A stretch of 62,709 nt of DNA from NCBI GenBank assembly GCA_024653965.1, contig JANLGW010000109.1, forward strand, positions 1 through 62,709, written 5' to 3'. This document shows, piece by piece, positions 16,960 to 26,422 of this stretch (within the stretch, counting starts at the first letter, position 1; every line of letters begins with the position of its first letter). The stretch comes from Rhodospirillales bacterium (lineage in GTDB: Bacteria > Pseudomonadota > Alphaproteobacteria > Rhodospirillales > Magnetovibrionaceae). A model generated the notes under the pieces. That model was given only the letters and a program-made list of their open reading frames with translations, did no database searches and was not told the origin of the DNA. Both the position numbers and the translations under genes were made by a program.

Positions 16960-17394
16960 CTGAGCATTTGAAGCGTCGGTTCCAAAATTATTTGGAAGCG
17001 GAATCGTTACAGGTAAGAAAGGAACAAAAACAGAACATATGCACACCTATGGGCTGAGACACTACATGTTGTAGTTTTGCTGGCGTAAAGGGGCATCATG
17101 GTGGTTTTTTGAGGTCCGGATGGAGCAAAAACCGGAGCGGAAAGCTAAGTAAAACCCAATAAAAACCAAGGGTTCCCATTGACGCCCATTATTTCCCATG
17201 TTATCCCATAGTATCCCAAATGTACCCCCGCGTTCAGTTTCCCCTGGGCGTGTGGGTCCGGGGCTTCACTGGGGCCAGGTTCCTGAATTCGAATAGGGGG
17301 CAGGGTCTGAAGTCCGGGCTTTGGGGCAGGGTCTGGCGGCGGTCAAAGGGCGCGCACCGGAAGACCCGTGATGCATCGAACCCCGGGGGGAGAC
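16960..17394. other. regulatory region upstream of mraZ
   Basis: About 435 bases without a gene. Besides the MraZ box array (17174-17218), it holds a TTGACG -35-like box (17179-17184) overlapping the first boxes, with only a weak -10 match. The stretch 17219-17394 is GC-rich leader. Nothing else stands out. Confidence 0.6.
17174..17218 (-). promoter_or_regulatory. five MraZ boxes
   Basis: On the minus strand the motif TGGGN occurs five times at exact 10-bp spacing (plus-strand NCCCA at 17174, 17184, 17194, 17204 and 17214). E. coli MraZ is known to bind TGGGN repeats separated by five bases upstream of mraZ, so this is very probably the autoregulatory operator of the dcw cluster. A sixth degenerate unit follows at 17224. 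Five boxes exceed the three known in E. coli. Confidence 0.85.
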
Positions 17395-17877
17395 ATGGCG
17401 CTGCTGGTCGGCCGTCATCTCAATAAGATCGATAAAAAGGGCCGGGTATCCATCCCCAAGCCTTTCCGTGAAGCTTTTCTTTCAAAAGGCTTCATGGGCG
17501 TGTTTGTCTATCCCTATTTCAAATATCCCGCCTTGGAAGGCACCGACGAAGCGTTCATGCAGCGCGTCACCGACAGTATTGAAGGCAATCTGGATCTGTT
17601 TTCGGAAGATCAGGATGATCTGGCCTCCATTACCTTGGAATATACCTTCCAGCTGGCGTTTGATCCGGAAGGCCGGGTCAATCTGCCGCGGGAACTGTGC
17701 GAACACGCAGGCCTCGACGACGAAGCGTTGTTCATCGGGCGCGGTTCGCGGTTTCAGATTTGGTCGCCGGAACTCTACAAAGAGCACCGCGGTGGTGCGT
17801 TCGAGCGCGCCAAGGCCAAGGGGGCGACGCTCACCCTGACAGCGGATCGGTCGGTCGACCGCCTGCGGGGGGAATAG
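17395..17877 (+). CDS. mraZ: division/cell wall cluster transcriptional repressor MraZ
   Basis: 160 residues. Start at 17395 (MALLVGRHLNKIDKKGRV) after GGGGAG; a GTG 27 bases upstream would add residues not seen in the family. Two AbrB-like halves, each with the swapped-hairpin DNA-binding core (KIDKKGRVSIPKPFR and DPEGRVNLPREL). It forms a ring-shaped oligomer that represses its own promoter, fitting the five boxes upstream. First gene of the dcw cluster; four bases separate it from rsmH. Confidence 0.95.
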   Translation: MALLVGRHLNKIDKKGRVSIPKPFREAFLSKGFMGVFVYPYFKYPALEGTDEAFMQRVTDSIEGNLDLFSEDQDDLASITLEYTFQLAFDPEGRVNLPRELCEHAGLDDEALFIGRGSRFQIWSPELYKEHRGGAFERAKAKGATLTLTADRSVDRLRGE

Positions 17878-17880
17878 CCC

Positions 17881-18846
17881 ATGCCCAGGCCTCATGTCCC
17901 GGTGCTGCTCGACGAGGTTCTGGATGCCCTCCATCCCCGCGATGGCGGCGTTTATGTGGACGGCACCTTCGGCGCGGGCGGTTATGCCCGGGCCATCCTG
18001 GGGGCCGCCGATTGCCGGGTGTGGGGTATCGACCGCGATCCCGACGTGATCGCCCGCGCCCAGGTCATGCAAGACGAGTTTCAGGGCCGCCTGCGGGTGG
18101 TCGAAGGGCGCTTCGGCGATATGTCTGAATTGCTGAGCGCCGAGGGTGTGTCAGGCGTCGATGGCGTGGCGCTGGATCTGGGCGTCTCGTCCATGCAGAT
18201 CGATCAGGGCGCGCGGGGCTTCTCGTTCCAGGTCGATGGACCGCTGGACATGCGCATGGAGCAGGCGGGCATGAGCGCCGCCGATGTGGTCAACGAACTG
18301 GGCGAAGAAGAGCTCGCCAATGTCATTTATGAGTTCGGCGAAGAACGCCGTTCGCGCCATGTGGCTCACGCCATCGTGCTGGCTCGCGCCGAAGCGCCGA
18401 TTACCCGTACCCGCCAATTGGCCGAGATCGTGCGTCGCGTGGTGAAGAAGTCCAAAGACGGCATCGATCCCGCGACCCGTACCTTTCAGGGCTTGCGCAT
18501 CTATGTGAACGACGAGCTGGGCGAGGTCGACCGGGGTTTGATCGGCGCAGAAAGGTTGCTGGCCCCCGGGGGCTGTTTGGCGGTGGTGTCGTTCCACTCG
18601 CTGGAAGACAAAAGGGTCAAGGCGTTCTTGAATGCGCGTTCGGGCAACCTGCCCAACCCGTCGCGCCACGTCCCCGATGCTGGGGTCTCTGCCCTTGAGC
18701 CGACATTCAGGCTGATCAAAAAAGGCGCGATCAAACCCGGTGTTGCCGAGTGTAAGAGCAACCCGCGTGCGCGTTCCAGCCGGTTGCGCATCGCGATGCG
18801 AACGGCTGCCCCGGCGTGGAACACCAACGAAGGGAGAGCCGCATGA
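17881..18846 (+). CDS. rsmH: 16S rRNA (cytosine(1402)-N4)-methyltransferase
   Basis: SAM-dependent methyltransferase (MraW) that modifies C1402 in the ribosomal decoding centre. The N-terminus [13 protein letters not shown] and the SAM loop [14 protein letters not shown] are typical, as are [29 protein letters not shown] and [13 protein letters not shown] near the C-terminus. 321 residues, normal length. The stop overlaps the ftsL start (ATGA). Confidence 0.97.
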   Translation: MPRPHVPVLLDEVLDALHPRDGGVYVDGTFGAGGYARAILGAADCRVWGIDRDPDVIARAQVMQDEFQGRLRVVEGRFGDMSELLSAEGVSGVDGVALDLGVSSMQIDQGARGFSFQVDGPLDMRMEQAGMSAADVVNELGEEELANVIYEFGEERRSRHVAHAIVLARAEAPITRTRQLAEIVRRVVKKSKDGIDPATRTFQGLRIYVNDELGEVDRGLIGAERLLAPGGCLAVVSFHSLEDKRVKAFLNARSGNLPNPSRHVPDAGVSALEPTFRLIKKGAIKPGVAECKSNPRARSSRLRIAMRTAAPAWNTNEGRAA

Positions 18847-19220
18847 CCCAGCTCAAGCGCTCTGCCCTGTTGCGCCATACGACGGTGCTGTTTTTGCTAT
18901 TGGCGGGTGGTATTTCGGTGGTGCTGTTTTCGGTCAAATATCAGGTTCACGATTTGGAAGAAGAGCAAAAGCGCTTCGTTGGCGAATTGGACCGAGAGCG
19001 CCGCGCGATGCATGTGTTGCGGGCCGAATGGGCGACATTGAATGATCCCGAACGTATTCGTGAATTGGCGCAGGTGCACTTAGGCTTGGTTCCCATTCGT
19101 CCCGAACAAGTGATCGGCCTGGATGGCGTTCAGGCCATTGCCGTGCGGGCGCTGAAAGTTGAATCCGTCGGCGAAAGCGTACCATCGGTCAATCCGCCGA
19201 ACGAGGAGGGCGTTCAATGA
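18843..19220 (+). CDS. ftsL: cell division protein FtsL
   Basis: 125 residues from the ATG overlapping the rsmH stop. A short cytoplasmic N-terminus, one transmembrane helix (about 15-35, [18 protein letters not shown]) and a periplasmic coiled coil ([20 protein letters not shown]) followed by the conserved [15 protein letters not shown]. With FtsB and FtsQ it forms the complex that activates FtsWI. Sequence conservation is low in this family, but position and layout are decisive. Confidence 0.9.
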   Translation: MTQLKRSALLRHTTVLFLLLAGGISVVLFSVKYQVHDLEEEQKRFVGELDRERRAMHVLRAEWATLNDPERIRELAQVHLGLVPIRPEQVIGLDGVQAIAVRALKVESVGESVPSVNPPNEEGVQ

Positions 19221-21022
19221 AACGCGCCATTCCTCTACAGCAGGAAATTTCCTTTGATGCCTTGGACCCGCAGCGTATTCGCATGGAAAGCGCGCGCAAA
19301 AAGGCGTTGGACTTGGGCCGCACGCGCTTGCTGGTGACGGGGGTCATGTTTGCGCTGGCATTTTCCGTGTTGGGGGCCAGGCTGGTGGACTTGTCGCGGC
19401 ACGGTAAAGAAGGTGTGCCCAAGTGGCGCACTGCCGCTCAGGCGGAAATCGCGCCTCATGTGGTGGCGCGCGGCAATGTGTTGGATCGCGACGGCCTTAT
19501 TCTCGCCACGTCGTTGCCCACGCAATCGCTTTATGTTGACCCGTTGGAAGCATATGGCGCGGTTGATCCCGTCGAAGCGGCGGACCAGCTGATTTCCGTT
19601 CTGCCCAATCTCAACCGCGAACAAATCATCGAGCGCATGAATAAACAGGGTCATTTTGAATGGGTTGCGCGGAACTTAACCCCGGAGCAGGTGTGGGCGG
19701 TAAATCGCTTAGGATTGCCGGGTTTTGGTTTTCGTGATGAAGAGCGGCGGGTTTACCCCTTTGGTCCCACGTTCGCCCATGTGTTGGGTTATACCGATAC
19801 GGATGGTCGCGGCATCTCGGGGATCGAGCAGGAGTTTGAACATCGCTTAGGCGCCGAAGGTGAGCCGGTAACGCTTTCATTAGACCTGCGGGTGCAGGCC
19901 ATTTTACATGATGAGTTGATCCGCACGAAGGCTAACTTTGAAGCGTTGGGTACCGCGGGTGTGGTGATGGACGTCAACACCGGCGAAATTTTGGCGATGG
20001 CTTCATTGCCCGATTTTGATCCGAATCAGCCCGGCTCGGCCCGGGGTGAAAGCGGCTTTAACCGGGCGACCAAGGGCGTGTATGAGATGGGCTCCACGTT
20101 CAAGTTGTTCACCACCGCCATGGCGTTGGATTCAGGGGCCGCCAGTCTGACAGACGGTTACGATGCGACCAATCCTATTCAGATTGCACGGTTCACCATT
20201 ACCGATTTTCACGGCAAAAAGCGCTGGTTGAGCGTTCCTGAAATTCTCACCTATTCGTCCAATATTGGTACCGCCAAGATGGCACTGGATGTTGGCGCTA
20301 CGCGTCAAAAAGATTATCTCGCTCGGTTTGGTTTGTTGGAAGCATCCAAAGTTGAACTCCCCGAAGTCGGCGGCCCGCTATACCCGGCGCGGTGGAGCGA
20401 CATTTCCACCATGACCATTGCCTATGGGCACGGCATCGCCGTCAGTCCTCTGCAGCTTGTGACAGGGGTGTCGGCGTTGGTAAACGGCGGTGTCATGCGC
20501 CAACCGACCTTGATCAAGGTGGCGGATCCGGATCAGCCGCGCGGTACCCAGGTGATCAGTGAAAAAACGTCTGCCTCCATGCGTGCGCTCATGCGCAAAG
20601 TGGTGCGCGACGGTACGGGAGAAGCCGCCAATATTCCGGGATATCTGGTGGGGGGTAAGACCGGCACGGCGGATAAGCAGGTGGGCGGCGGTTATGACAA
20701 AAACGCCCGCATTTCCAGTTTCATCGGCGTGTTTCCCATGACCGCTCCGCGGTACGTGGTGTTGGTGGTGGTCGACGAACCCAAAGGCACTAAAGAAACG
20801 TTCGGTTATGCTACGGGTGGTTGGGTGGCTGCACCGGCGGTGGGGAATGTGATCTCGCGCATTGGACCGCTGTTTGGTTTGGCGCCGGATCAGTCTAGCG
20901 CTGTGGCCGAAATTGAAGTTGGACACCCGATGTATCTGCCGGAAGCAAAGGCGCCGCGCAGTACCGCGCGTATCGACGGTAACGGTAATGTCGTCGGGAG
21001 CATAAGTGATGTGGCTTACTGA
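19217..21022 (+). CDS. ftsI: penicillin-binding protein 3 (septal transpeptidase)
   Basis: Crosslinks septal peptidoglycan on the periplasmic side. One N-terminal transmembrane helix (about 38-58), a dimerisation/pedestal domain (about 70-220) and the transpeptidase domain with SxxK (Ser293, GSTFKLF), SxN (YSSN, about 347-349) and KTG (Lys481, GGKTGTADK). 601 residues, normal. Overlaps ftsL by four bases. Confidence 0.97.
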   Translation: MKRAIPLQQEISFDALDPQRIRMESARKKALDLGRTRLLVTGVMFALAFSVLGARLVDLSRHGKEGVPKWRTAAQAEIAPHVVARGNVLDRDGLILATSLPTQSLYVDPLEAYGAVDPVEAADQLISVLPNLNREQIIERMNKQGHFEWVARNLTPEQVWAVNRLGLPGFGFRDEERRVYPFGPTFAHVLGYTDTDGRGISGIEQEFEHRLGAEGEPVTLSLDLRVQAILHDELIRTKANFEALGTAGVVMDVNTGEILAMASLPDFDPNQPGSARGESGFNRATKGVYEMGSTFKLFTTAMALDSGAASLTDGYDATNPIQIARFTITDFHGKKRWLSVPEILTYSSNIGTAKMALDVGATRQKDYLARFGLLEASKVELPEVGGPLYPARWSDISTMTIAYGHGIAVSPLQLVTGVSALVNGGVMRQPTLIKVADPDQPRGTQVISEKTSASMRALMRKVVRDGTGEAANIPGYLVGGKTGTADKQVGGGYDKNARISSFIGVFPMTAPRYVVLVVVDEPKGTKETFGYATGGWVAAPAVGNVISRIGPLFGLAPDQSSAVAEIEVGHPMYLPEAKAPRSTARIDGNGNVVGSISDVAY

Positions 21023-22460
21023 CGTGTTGAAAGGAATGGAAGGTATGATCGCCAATGGAGCCCATGATTTGGGCATGGATATCGCGGGTTTGACCTGTGA
21101 TAGCCGTGCTGTGGGTTCGGGTTATCTGTTTGCGGCGCTTCCAGGAACGCAGTCGGATGGTCGCGATTTCATTACCTCGGCGGTTGAAAAAGGGGCGGTG
21201 TGTGTATTGGGCCCGGTGGGCACCGTCGCGGCTGTCCCCGTGTTGGAAAGCGACAATCCGCGCAGTGTTTTTGCGCGTATGGCGGCTAATTTTTATCCGC
21301 GCCAGCCTGAAACCATCGCCGCGATCACCGGCACCAACGGCAAGACTTCGACCGCATTTTTTCTGCGCCAAATTTGGACGCAGTTGGGACGCAAAGCCGC
21401 AAGTTTGGGCACCATCGGCGTGCATGGCGCAGGCTTTAATGAGCCGGGGAAATTGACCACTCCCGATCCGGTGAAGCTGCATGAAACCTTGCAGCGTCTT
21501 GCTGACGCAGGCGTGAGCAATCTTGCGATGGAAGCATCCAGCCATGGCTTGGAGCAGTTTCGTTTGGATGGTGTGCGCGTGCGCGCGGCGGGCTTTACCA
21601 ACATTACGCGCGATCATCTGGATTACCACGGCACCATGCAGGCCTATCTGGCGGCAAAATTGCGGTTGTTTTCGGACGTGGTGGAAATTGGTGGCGCCGC
21701 GGTGATTAACGCCGATGTGCCGGAGGCTCAGGAGGTCGTGGCCACCGCGCGGAAAAGGGGCCTGGAAATCATCACCTATGGCCGCGCGGGCAATACTATT
21801 TGTGTGGTGGAGCGTGAAGCGAAGGCAGGTGGCCAGCGTTTGTCGTTGAGGATCGGCAGTCAAAATTTCACCATCCATCTGCCGCTGGCGGGAAAGTTTC
21901 AGGCGGAAAACGCCCTGTGCGCGTTGGGTCTTGCCATCGGGTTGGGTGCCGATGTGGCGGATGCCGTGGCCGCGTTGGAAAAGCTCGAAGGCGTGCCCGG
22001 TCGCATGCAGTACGTGGGGGCAGTCAACGGCGCAGACGTGTATGTCGATTATGCCCATACTCCTGATGCGTTGGAAAATGTGTTGAGCGCCCTGCGCCCG
22101 CATACTCAAAATAAATTGCATGTGCTGTTCGGATGCGGCGGCGACCGCGATCCGGGTAAGCGCGCCGAAATGGGGGCTATCGCGGCCAAGTTGGCAGACG
22201 TTGTCATCGTTACGGATGATAATCCGCGCAGTGAACAACCCGCTGCCATTCGCGCTCAGATTTTGACCGTAGCACCTGGGGCGCAGGAAATTGCCAACCG
22301 TCACGATGCGATCCGCACCGCTGTGGCCGCGCTCGGTCATGGCGATGTGTTGGTGTTGGCCGGCAAGGGCCATGAACAGGGGCAAATCGTGGGTGCGGAG
22401 GTGTTGCCATTTGACGACGTGATGGAAGCCAAGGCTGCAATCGGGGAGGTTCAAGCGTGA
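21009..22460 (+). CDS. murE: UDP-MurNAc-L-Ala-D-Glu:meso-DAP ligase
   Basis: Adds meso-diaminopimelate to the peptidoglycan precursor in the cytoplasm. The ATP loop ITGTNGKTSTAFF, the DHLDYHGTM motif, YVDYAHTPDALE and the DAP-specificity motif DNPRSEQPA (DNPR) are all present, so the third residue is meso-DAP as expected of Gram-negatives. I use ATG 21009 (MWLTDVLKG), inside the ftsI end; a GTG one codon earlier is an alternative. The end overlaps murF. Confidence 0.96.
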   Translation: MWLTDVLKGMEGMIANGAHDLGMDIAGLTCDSRAVGSGYLFAALPGTQSDGRDFITSAVEKGAVCVLGPVGTVAAVPVLESDNPRSVFARMAANFYPRQPETIAAITGTNGKTSTAFFLRQIWTQLGRKAASLGTIGVHGAGFNEPGKLTTPDPVKLHETLQRLADAGVSNLAMEASSHGLEQFRLDGVRVRAAGFTNITRDHLDYHGTMQAYLAAKLRLFSDVVEIGGAAVINADVPEAQEVVATARKRGLEIITYGRAGNTICVVEREAKAGGQRLSLRIGSQNFTIHLPLAGKFQAENALCALGLAIGLGADVADAVAALEKLEGVPGRMQYVGAVNGADVYVDYAHTPDALENVLSALRPHTQNKLHVLFGCGGDRDPGKRAEMGAIAAKLADVVIVTDDNPRSEQPAAIRAQILTVAPGAQEIANRHDAIRTAVAALGHGDVLVLAGKGHEQGQIVGAEVLPFDDVMEAKAAIGEVQA

Positions 22461-23887
22461 ACATGATCAAAGCCGTGACCTCCCTTTGGACATCCGCCGA
22501 TGCCGCCGAAGCTACCGGCGGAAGCGTATCGCGGGCATGGCGGGCGACGGGTGTGTCCATCAATACCCGCACGCTCAAACCGGGAGACTTATTCGTTGCC
22601 TTGGTCGGCCCCAATGCGGACGGTCACGATTATGTCGCCGATGCGTTTGAAAAGGGAGCCGTGGCGGCGTGTGTTTCTCACCGCCCGCCGGTGTTGGACC
22701 CGGACGCGGCGCTGTTGATTGTCGACGACACGCAAAAAGCTTTGGAAGATTTGGGCCGCGCGGCTCGGGCGCGCACCGCTGCGCGTGTTATCGCGGTGAC
22801 CGGATCGGTCGGCAAGACCGGCACCAAGGATGCGTTGAAAACCGTATTGTCCGCACAAGGGAAAACGACAGCCAGCGAAGGAAGTCTCAATAACCACTGG
22901 GGCTTGCCGCTGAGCTTGGCACGCACGCCGATGGATGCCGCTTTCGCGGTTTTGGAAATGGGTATGAACCACCCGGGCGAGTTGACGCCGCTTTCGGCCA
23001 TGGCGCGCCCGCACGTGTGTTTGATCACGACCATTGCCCCGGCGCATACCGAATTTTTTGCATCTACGGATGAAATTGCCGATGCCAAGGCGGAAATTTT
23101 CAAAGGCGCTGAACCCGGTGCAGTGGCGGTATTGAATGCCGACATTGCCGAGTTTGATCGTTTGTTCGAGGCCGCCCGCGGCGCAGGCATGGCCAGCGTC
23201 GTAACCTTCGGCGAAAGCATTGATGCCGATTTTCGCGTGATTGCCTATTCGCTCGGGCCCCTCGGCTCGAAGATTACCGCGCTGACGCCGGTGGGTCGGG
23301 TGAATTATACCATTGCTTCGCCGGGCAAACACTGGGTGGTGAACTCGCTGGGCGTGCTTGCTGCCGTGTTCTCTGCCGGTGGTGATGTTGTACGCGCTGC
23401 TGAAAGTCTGGCTCATGTGACTCCGCCCTCAGGGCGTGGCGAACGTTTTCAGATCGCCTTGAAAAAGGGCAGCTTCACCTTGATCGACGACAGTTATAAC
23501 GCTTCACCCACCGCCATGCGCGCCAGCCTAGCGGTGTTGGGCGCGCAACCGGTGGAACCCGATCACCGTCGTATCGCGGTATTGGGCGATATGTTGGAGT
23601 TGGGCGAGGACACCCCGCGCCTGCACAGAGAATTGGCCGATGCGGTGCTGGCGAACAAAATCGATACCGTCTTTTTGGCGGGAGAAGCGATGGCGAATTT
23701 GTGGGAAGCCTTGCCCAAGCGCATTCACGGTCACCATTCCGTGACGGCTGAGCTGTTGACCGACGTGGTGCTTAAGGCTGTGCGCCCGGGCGATGTGGTT
23801 ATGGTTAAAGGATCCGCCGGATCACGTATGGGCCTGATCGCAAATAGGCTCAAAAGGCTTGATCATCACACAAAGGGGAAAACCTGA
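22457..23887 (+). CDS. murF: UDP-MurNAc-tripeptide:D-Ala-D-Ala ligase
   Basis: Completes the UDP-MurNAc pentapeptide. Family features: substrate region SINTRTLKPGDLFVAL, ATP loop VTGSVGKTGTKDALK, EMGMNHPGEL, DDSYNASPTAMRASL and VLGDMLELGE near the C-terminus, then MVKGSAGSRMG. 476 residues, normal. GTG start overlapping the murE stop (GTGA); an ATG two codons later is possible. Confidence 0.96.
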   Translation: MNMIKAVTSLWTSADAAEATGGSVSRAWRATGVSINTRTLKPGDLFVALVGPNADGHDYVADAFEKGAVAACVSHRPPVLDPDAALLIVDDTQKALEDLGRAARARTAARVIAVTGSVGKTGTKDALKTVLSAQGKTTASEGSLNNHWGLPLSLARTPMDAAFAVLEMGMNHPGELTPLSAMARPHVCLITTIAPAHTEFFASTDEIADAKAEIFKGAEPGAVAVLNADIAEFDRLFEAARGAGMASVVTFGESIDADFRVIAYSLGPLGSKITALTPVGRVNYTIASPGKHWVVNSLGVLAAVFSAGGDVVRAAESLAHVTPPSGRGERFQIALKKGSFTLIDDSYNASPTAMRASLAVLGAQPVEPDHRRIAVLGDMLELGEDTPRLHRELADAVLANKIDTVFLAGEAMANLWEALPKRIHGHHSVTAELLTDVVLKAVRPGDVVMVKGSAGSRMGLIANRLKRLDHHTKGKT

Positions 23888-23890
23888 TCC

Positions 23891-24979
23891 ATGCTGTACC
23901 ATTTGCTTTTCCCCTTGGCTGATCAGTTTCCGTTGTTCAACGTTTTTCGCTATTTGACGTTTCGCACCGGCGGCGCGGTGATGACCGCATTGATCATCAG
24001 CTTTCTGATTGGCCCGTCTTTGATCCGCACCTTGCACATGCGTCAAAAGGGTGGGCAGCCGATCCGCGATGACGGTCCGGCGAGCCATCTGTTGACTAAA
24101 CAGGGGACGCCGACCATGGGCGGTCTGATGATTTTGATCGCGGTGGCGTCGTCCACCCTGTTGTGGGCCGATCTGAGCAATGGTTTTGTGTGGGTGGCGC
24201 TGGGCGTTACCGTGTCTTATGGCGTGATTGGGTTTTTGGATGATTATTTGAAGGTCAGCCGCCGTAATCATAAGGGTCTTCCGGGAAAGGCCAAGCTGGT
24301 TTTGCAGGTAGCATTCGCTTTGGCGGCGGTGCTGTGGACCATGCGCATGATGCCCGGTGAATATTCCACCACTCTGGCCGTGCCGTTTTTCAAAAATCTG
24401 TTGCTGCAATTGGGCTGGTTCTTTCCCATCTTCGCGGTGTTGGTGATGGTTGGTTCTTCCAACGCGGTGAACTTGACCGATGGTTTAGACGGTTTGGCTA
24501 TCGTGCCAGTGATGATCGCCGCAGGGGTGTTCGCCCTGATTGCTTATTTGGTGGGTAACGCCGTGTTCGCGGGTTATCTGCAATTGCATTATGTCCCTGG
24601 TACCGGCGAGCTGGCGGTGTTTTTAGGCGCGCTGTTGGGTAGCGGCTTGGGCTTTTTGTGGTACAACGCGCCGCCTGCGCGGGTGTTCATGGGCGATACC
24701 GGCTCGTTGGCTTTGGGTGGGGCGCTCGGTTCGGTCAGTGTTATGACCAAACACGAACTGGTGCTGGCCGTCGTCGGCGGTTTGTTCGTGCTGGAAACGG
24801 TGTCGGTCATCGTGCAAGTGATTTCCTTCAAGCTGACCGGCAAACGCGTATTCGCCATGGCGCCGTTGCACCATCACTTTGAAAAGAAAGGTTGGGCGGA
24901 ATCGACCATCGTCATCCGCTTTTGGATTATCGCCACCATTTTGGCCCTGGTCGGATTATCGACCTTGAAGTTGAGGTAA
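23891..24979 (+). CDS. mraY: phospho-MurNAc-pentapeptide transferase
   Basis: Integral membrane enzyme with about ten helices that moves phospho-MurNAc-pentapeptide to undecaprenyl phosphate, making lipid I. Conserved signatures: [32 protein letters not shown] (Asp pair), [13 protein letters not shown] and the histidine loop [13 protein letters not shown]. 362 residues, normal. Three bases after murF. Confidence 0.97.
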   Translation: MLYHLLFPLADQFPLFNVFRYLTFRTGGAVMTALIISFLIGPSLIRTLHMRQKGGQPIRDDGPASHLLTKQGTPTMGGLMILIAVASSTLLWADLSNGFVWVALGVTVSYGVIGFLDDYLKVSRRNHKGLPGKAKLVLQVAFALAAVLWTMRMMPGEYSTTLAVPFFKNLLLQLGWFFPIFAVLVMVGSSNAVNLTDGLDGLAIVPVMIAAGVFALIAYLVGNAVFAGYLQLHYVPGTGELAVFLGALLGSGLGFLWYNAPPARVFMGDTGSLALGGALGSVSVMTKHELVLAVVGGLFVLETVSVIVQVISFKLTGKRVFAMAPLHHHFEKKGWAESTIVIRFWIIATILALVGLSTLKLR

Positions 24980-24991
24980 GAGAGAAAACGC

Positions 24992-26422
24992 ATGATTTCG
25001 TGCGAAGGGTTAGCCACCAAACACGTCGTCGTCTTAGGGTTGGGAAAATCCGGGCTGGCAGCGGCACGCGCGCTGTGTCGCAGCGGCGCAAGGGTCTTGG
25101 TATGGGACGATAACGAAGCGTCACGCAACGCGGCCAAGGCGGAAGCTTTACCCGTGCGCGAACCTGAACGCATCAACTGGGCGGCCATGGATGCTTTGGT
25201 GATCAGCCCCGGTATTGCACACACCTATCCTAAGCCGCACCCGGCCGCGCGTATGGCCAAGGATGCCGGCGTGCCGATTATCGGCGACATGGAATTGCTG
25301 GCGACATCGGGCGCCAATGCGCCGTTTGCCGCGATTACGGGCACCAACGGCAAGTCAACCACGACGGCGTTGCTGGGTCATGTCATGGAAGAAGCCGGAC
25401 GTGATGTCGAAGTCGGCGGTAACTTAGGCCCCGCGATTTGCGACATGGCGATGATGGAACACGATGGGCTTTATGTGTTGGAGCTGTCGTCCTATCAGTT
25501 GGAACTGTGCCCGTCGGCGCGTTTTAAGGTGGCGGTGCTGCTCAATGTCACGCCCGATCATATCGATCGTCACGGCGATATGGGCGGCTATGTGCATGCC
25601 AAGAAAAATATCTTTCACAATCAAGGCTCCGGCGATGCCGCGATCATCGGCGTAGATACCGCGGTAATGCGCGAGATTTATGAAGAACAAAAAAAACGCA
25701 ACGGACGCAAAGTGCTGCCGATCGCCACACAGGCACCTGCGCCGGGCGGCGTATATGTGGCGGACGGCAACTTGATCGACGACATTGACGGTCAGGCTCG
25801 CACGGTCATGACGTTGAGCGATGCGCCGAATTTGCCGGGTATTCACAATGCGCAGAATATCGCCGCAGCTTATGCCTCTGCGCGCATGCTGGGTGTGGAC
25901 GCGGCTGATATTGTGCAAGGCATTAAAAGTTTTCCCGGTCTTGCTCACCGTCAGGAAGTGGTGGCTCACTTTACCGGTGTCACCTATGTCAACGACAGCA
26001 AGGCTACCAACGCTGAGGCGACCGCTAAAGCATTGGCGTGTTACGACGACATTTTCTGGATTGTGGGCGGGCGCGCGAAGGAGGGCGGGCTGGATGGTCT
26101 AGAGCTTTTGTATTCTCACGTGCGCCGGGCTTTTTTGATCGGCGAAGCGGCGAACGATTTTGCTAAGCAGTTGGACGGTAAGGTTGCCTATGAACACTGC
26201 GGCGATCTGGATACCGCCACTCATCGCGCGCGCGAAGCAGCATTGGCGTCTGGGTGTGCCAGCCCGACGGTATTGTTATCGCCCGCGTGTGCGTCATTCG
26301 ACCAGTTTAACAATTTTGAACATCGTGGCGATACGTTCCGCGATATTGTCGAGGCGATGCGTGTCGATCATCCGGGCGGCCATGTCCATCTTGCAAAATC
26401 GGCGGAGGGATTGTCGTCATGA
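24992..26422 (+). CDS. murD: UDP-MurNAc-L-Ala:D-Glu ligase
   Basis: Adds D-glutamate to UDP-MurNAc-L-Ala. Shows the N-terminal Rossmann motif VVLGLGKSGLAAARALC, the ATP loop ITGTNGKSTTTALL, ELSSYQLEL, NVTPDHIDRHG and NDSKATNAEATAKAL, and the C-terminal LLSPACASFDQFNNFEHRGD. 476 residues, normal. The stop overlaps ftsW. Confidence 0.97.
   Translation: MISCEGLATKHVVVLGLGKSGLAAARALCRSGARVLVWDDNEASRNAAKAEALPVREPERINWAAMDALVISPGIAHTYPKPHPAARMAKDAGVPIIGDMELLATSGANAPFAAITGTNGKSTTTALLGHVMEEAGRDVEVGGNLGPAICDMAMMEHDGLYVLELSSYQLELCPSARFKVAVLLNVTPDHIDRHGDMGGYVHAKKNIFHNQGSGDAAIIGVDTAVMREIYEEQKKRNGRKVLPIATQAPAPGGVYVADGNLIDDIDGQARTVMTLSDAPNLPGIHNAQNIAAAYASARMLGVDAADIVQGIKSFPGLAHRQEVVAHFTGVTYVNDSKATNAEATAKALACYDDIFWIVGGRAKEGGLDGLELLYSHVRRAFLIGEAANDFAKQLDGKVAYEHCGDLDTATHRAREAALASGCASPTVLLSPACASFDQFNNFEHRGDTFRDIVEAMRVDHPGGHVHLAKSAEGLSS

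Noticed and set aside
20895-22454. 519-codon frame antisense to murE
   Set aside because: murE has all catalytic motifs; the antisense frame is rich in His, Arg and Gln with no domain.
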